From a bacterium (GTDB lineage Bacteria > Actinomycetota > Actinomycetes > Actinomycetales > Actinomycetaceae): a DNA stretch of 8,204 nt. Location of the stretch: contig JAUNRP010000085.1 in NCBI GenBank assembly GCA_030544165.1, positions 1-8,204 of the forward strand, given 5' to 3'. Under the pieces are notes generated by a model. It searched no databases. It was not told the DNA's origin and saw only the letters and a list, made by a program, of their open reading frames with translations. Both the position numbers and the translations under genes were made by a program. Positions 6,703 through 8,204 of the stretch are shown here, one piece after another (position 1 is the stretch's first letter; each line of letters begins with the position of its first letter).

Positions 6703-7356
6703 TCATTCGATCGACCGGGCGGCCCACCGGCGTCGGAGGTCATCGATTGCATCCAACTCGCCGCGCTCATGCCAGGCGAGGCGGCGCAGGAGCTTGGTTG
6801 TGGTCCAGACTTCGGCACCGGACGCGGTGATGAGATCGCGTGGCAGGTTCGCGAGGCACGCGAGCACGTGGTCATGGGAAGACCTCAGTTCCGTGGCCAG
6901 CTCACGCGCACGAGGTCGACTCGCGAGTCCGAGAGACGGTAGGTAGTACCGGGACTCCGCGTCAGCGATGTGCCACAACATCTGGCGCATCGTGCGCCAC
7001 CGTGCCCACGGCGGGAGGACACGACCGGGGTCATCCCAGTCGAGGGCGTCAGGCGGGAGATCCGCGAGAGCCTGAAAGCACCGGGCGCGCTGGTTGGTGA
7101 GGATGGTGACGGTGAGGTCCAGCTCGTCGTTGCTGGCCGGCTGGCGATCACGATCGAAGGCGAGTTCGTCTCCTTCGATCGCCTCACACACGACCACTGG
7201 GCCGTGGCGCTTCTTGAAGGCTGCGAGCGCCTCGTCCGCCTGGGGAGCTTGCTCGCAGTGCCCCCAGAGGTCGAGGTCGAAGCTCCAGACAGCGCTTCCC
7301 GCGTCAAAGGCCATGCCGACGCCGGACTCCACATACACGTCTCGCGGACTGGGCAT
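6703..7356 (-). CDS. DinB-fold protein with N-terminal HicB-like segment
   Basis: From ATG 7356 the protein has 217 residues. Residues about 5-50 (RDVYVESG, then WSFDLDLWGHCEQAPQADEALAAFKK) resemble the strand-strand-helix of HicB-like partial RNase-H folds. Residues about 80-217 form a DinB-like four-helix bundle: ILTNQRARCFQALADLP (helix 1), TMRQMLWHIADAESRYY (122-138, metal-ligand type His129) and RRLAWHERGELDAID (191-205, His196). The usual third His is replaced by Glu200, so metal binding may be weakened. DinB-superfamily enzymes include thiol-dependent S-transferases, but this member's reaction is unknown. The frame extends to GTG 7419, which overlaps the stop of the vapC remnant (GTGA). 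The residues added there (GAHSSNPRRT...) look non-conserved, so ATG 7356 is preferred, although it has no clear ribosome binding site. It may be cotranscribed with the antitoxin gene. Confidence 0.8.
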   Translation of the reverse strand: MPSPRDVYVESGVGMAFDAGSAVWSFDLDLWGHCEQAPQADEALAAFKKRHGPVVVCEAIEGDELAFDRDRQPASNDELDLTVTILTNQRARCFQALADLPPDALDWDDPGRVLPPWARWRTMRQMLWHIADAESRYYLPSLGLASRPRARELATELRSSHDHVLACLANLPRDLITASGAEVWTTTKLLRRLAWHERGELDAIDDLRRRWAARSIE

Positions 7357-7415
7357 ACCCCAGTGAACCAGAAGGGTTCGCCGCGGGTTCGAGCTGTGTG
7401 CTCCAGGGTTGCAGA

Positions 7416-7589
7416 TCACGGCGACTGGGAGACCACCTGTACCTGGGCGCGATGGCCGCCAGCGGCGAGTGTGGCATCACAGGTCACCAATGGCGCACCC
7501 AGTGCTTCTGCGAAGGCGTCCATCAATTGTTCGTCGAGGGTGCGGCCGACCAACGCTTCGACCCTGGCCGAAGCGTCTACAACAATCAC
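7416..7589 (-). pseudogene. vapC-type PIN toxin remnant with in-frame loss of the central core
   Basis: GTG 7589 overlaps the antitoxin stop by 4 bases (GTGA), the classic vapBC arrangement. The 57-residue product starts MIVVDASARVEALVG, a canonical PIN N-terminus with the first catalytic Asp at residue 5. It then passes almost directly to AEALGAPLVTCDATLA and HRAQVQVVS, the canonical PIN C-terminal strand and helix. Full PIN toxins have about 125-135 residues, so some 70-75 central residues, including the conserved Glu and the mid-domain Asp, are missing without a frameshift. The product should be inactive as a ribonuclease, so I call it a deletion derivative. A shortened but expressed peptide that still binds the antitoxin is possible. 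The stop overlaps the GTG that opens the longest dinB-like frame. Confidence 0.75.
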
Positions 7590-7840
7590 CGGAGTCCCGC
7601 CCGGACTGCCTCGAGGATCTCCGCAGAGCTTGGCCCGCTGGTGCGGTCCCGTGCCCTGAGCCGGGCAACGATCTGCTCGTTCGTGGGGCGGCTGGCAATC
7701 ATCGTCAGTTCAGCCGCCACGTATGCCGAGAGGGACATGCCTCCTGCTGCCGCCCGCTCCTTGAGCGTCGCAGCGACGTCCTCGGAGGCGTCGCGGATGT
7801 ACAAGGTGGCGACGCCGGGATGATAGCAGTCTGCAAGCAC
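7586..7840 (-). CDS. FitA/VapB-like ribbon-helix-helix antitoxin
   Basis: 84 residues from GTG 7840. The conserved part, ATLYIRDASEDVAATLKER (residues 11-29) followed by AAAGGMSLSAYVAAEL, is a ribbon-helix-helix DNA-binding domain of FitA/VapB antitoxins. The C-terminal segment NEQIVARLRARDRT plus GPSSAEILEAVRAGLR would wrap the toxin. In this family the protein usually begins close to the ATLYIRD strand, so the nine preceding residues (VLADCYHPG) may not be translated. TTG 7804 is the only in-frame alternative close by, and neither start has a well-placed ribosome binding site. Such antitoxins bind their own promoter with the toxin and neutralise the PIN RNase. Here the cognate toxin is reduced to a remnant, leaving the antitoxin effectively orphan. 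The intact-looking PIN gene upstream, separated by 82 bases, has a different sequence. Confidence 0.85.
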   Translation of the reverse strand: MLADCYHPGVATLYIRDASEDVAATLKERAAAGGMSLSAYVAAELTMIASRPTNEQIVARLRARDRTSGPSSAEILEAVRAGLR

Positions 7841-7922
7841 CTCTCACATGGATCGCTGCGTTATCGAGGGGATGGCAAGGCACCTGAGGCGAAGGCCGGG
7901 GCGCTGCGGACACCGGGCCAGA
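7841..7922. promoter_or_regulatory. Short spacer upstream of the antitoxin gene
   Basis: 82 bases separate the PIN gene stop from the antitoxin start. A promoter for the antitoxin is expected here or just inside its annotated start. TTGCCA (minus strand, about 7886-7881) resembles a -35 box, but no -10 at the right distance is convincing. TATCAT at 7826-7821, a 5/6 match to a -10 box, lies inside the longest antitoxin frame and would favour a later start. No palindrome stands out. Confidence 0.25.
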
Positions 7923-8204
7923 TCAATCCGGTGCCACAGGATCGAACGTGCCGAGCCCGAGATTTCCAGCCACCGCCTTCATGGTGACGTCATGAGTCGC
8001 AACCGTCACGGATTCCCCGATCAATAGCGCGGTAGCAAGGTGCAAGGCATCGACTGTCCTCACGTGCCGCTCGATCGACTCCGCAACCGCGTGCGTCTCT
8101 CGGGTGATGTCAAACATCCCGATTCGGCCGAGGAGCGGCCCCGCGGCCGAGAGCGGCCGGCGCTCGCGACGCCAGACGCGGAGCACCTCGGGCCGCAGCA
8201 GCCG
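7923..8204 (-). CDS. PIN-domain toxin (VapC-like), C-terminal part; 5' end off window
   Basis: The frame stays open to the right edge (94 codons plus the stop are visible), so the true start and the first catalytic Asp lie outside the window. The visible part reads LLRPEVLRVWRRE, the helix that carries the conserved acidic residue in VapC proteins. TVDALHLATALLIG follows, with the mid-domain catalytic Asp, then VTVATHDVTMKAVAGNLGL with the C-terminal Asp. The protein should be a Mg-dependent endoribonuclease of a type II toxin-antitoxin pair. Its antitoxin gene would be expected just upstream, beyond the edge. A GTG at 8186 opens a shorter frame, but this would remove half the PIN fold and is unlikely to be the start. 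Confidence 0.82.
   Translation of the reverse strand, partial: RLLRPEVLRVWRRERRPLSAAGPLLGRIGMFDITRETHAVAESIERHVRTVDALHLATALLIGESVTVATHDVTMKAVAGNLGLGTFDPVAPD

Noticed and set aside
1..8204. tRNA, rRNA, CRISPR array, insertion sequence or phage attachment site
   Set aside because: No cloverleaf-like element, regularly spaced repeats, transposase or integrase motifs, or terminal inverted repeats were seen when reading both strands. This is inspection by eye only.

Overview
The window is uniformly high in G+C with strong third-position GC bias. It contains leaderless-looking starts, several 4-8 base gene overlaps, and protein families typical of high-GC Gram-positive bacteria: a secreted lamin-tail-domain protein, a FadD15-type acyl-CoA ligase and a FitA-like antitoxin with PIN toxins. 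I infer a chromosomal segment of an actinobacterium, perhaps of the Micrococcales; the exact genus is a guess. I see no rRNA, tRNA, CRISPR array or insertion sequence.

Left part (1-2289, minus strand): one very long gene runs off the left edge without a stop. It encodes a secreted protein with a signal peptide, three tandem lamin-tail domains (each closed by a Cys pair at the same 21-residue distance), a beta-propeller-like domain of the SdiA-regulated / phytase-esterase type, and the start of a Pro/Thr/Glu-rich tail. Across a 200-base divergent spacer with two perfect palindromes (2290-2489) lies a plus-strand gene for a general-stress-type flavin-binding split-barrel protein (2490-3029).

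Centre (3047-6668): a compact MarR-controlled lipid module. A minus-strand membrane protein of the DUF1295 / steroid 5-alpha-reductase-like family diverges from a marR-type regulator. The regulator is followed, with 8- and 4-base overlaps, by a long-chain acyl-CoA ligase and a small DUF2177 membrane protein. The only spacer between the divergent genes is about 34 bases and holds an 18-base inverted repeat (ATTCAAA-TGTG-TTTGAAT). This is a natural candidate for the MarR operator controlling both arms. DUF1295 and DUF2177 proteins are known from bacterial fatty-acid-modification clusters, so I infer that the module activates or modifies acyl chains in response to a small-molecule ligand.

Right part (6703-8204, minus strand): a toxin-antitoxin neighbourhood. 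From the right edge come the C-terminal half of a PIN-domain toxin (cut by the window edge), then a FitA/VapB-like antitoxin. A 57-codon vapC remnant follows whose central PIN core is missing in frame, and then a DinB-fold protein with an N-terminal HicB-like segment. The antitoxin, the toxin remnant and the longest reading of the dinB-like gene are joined by 4-base stop/start overlaps.
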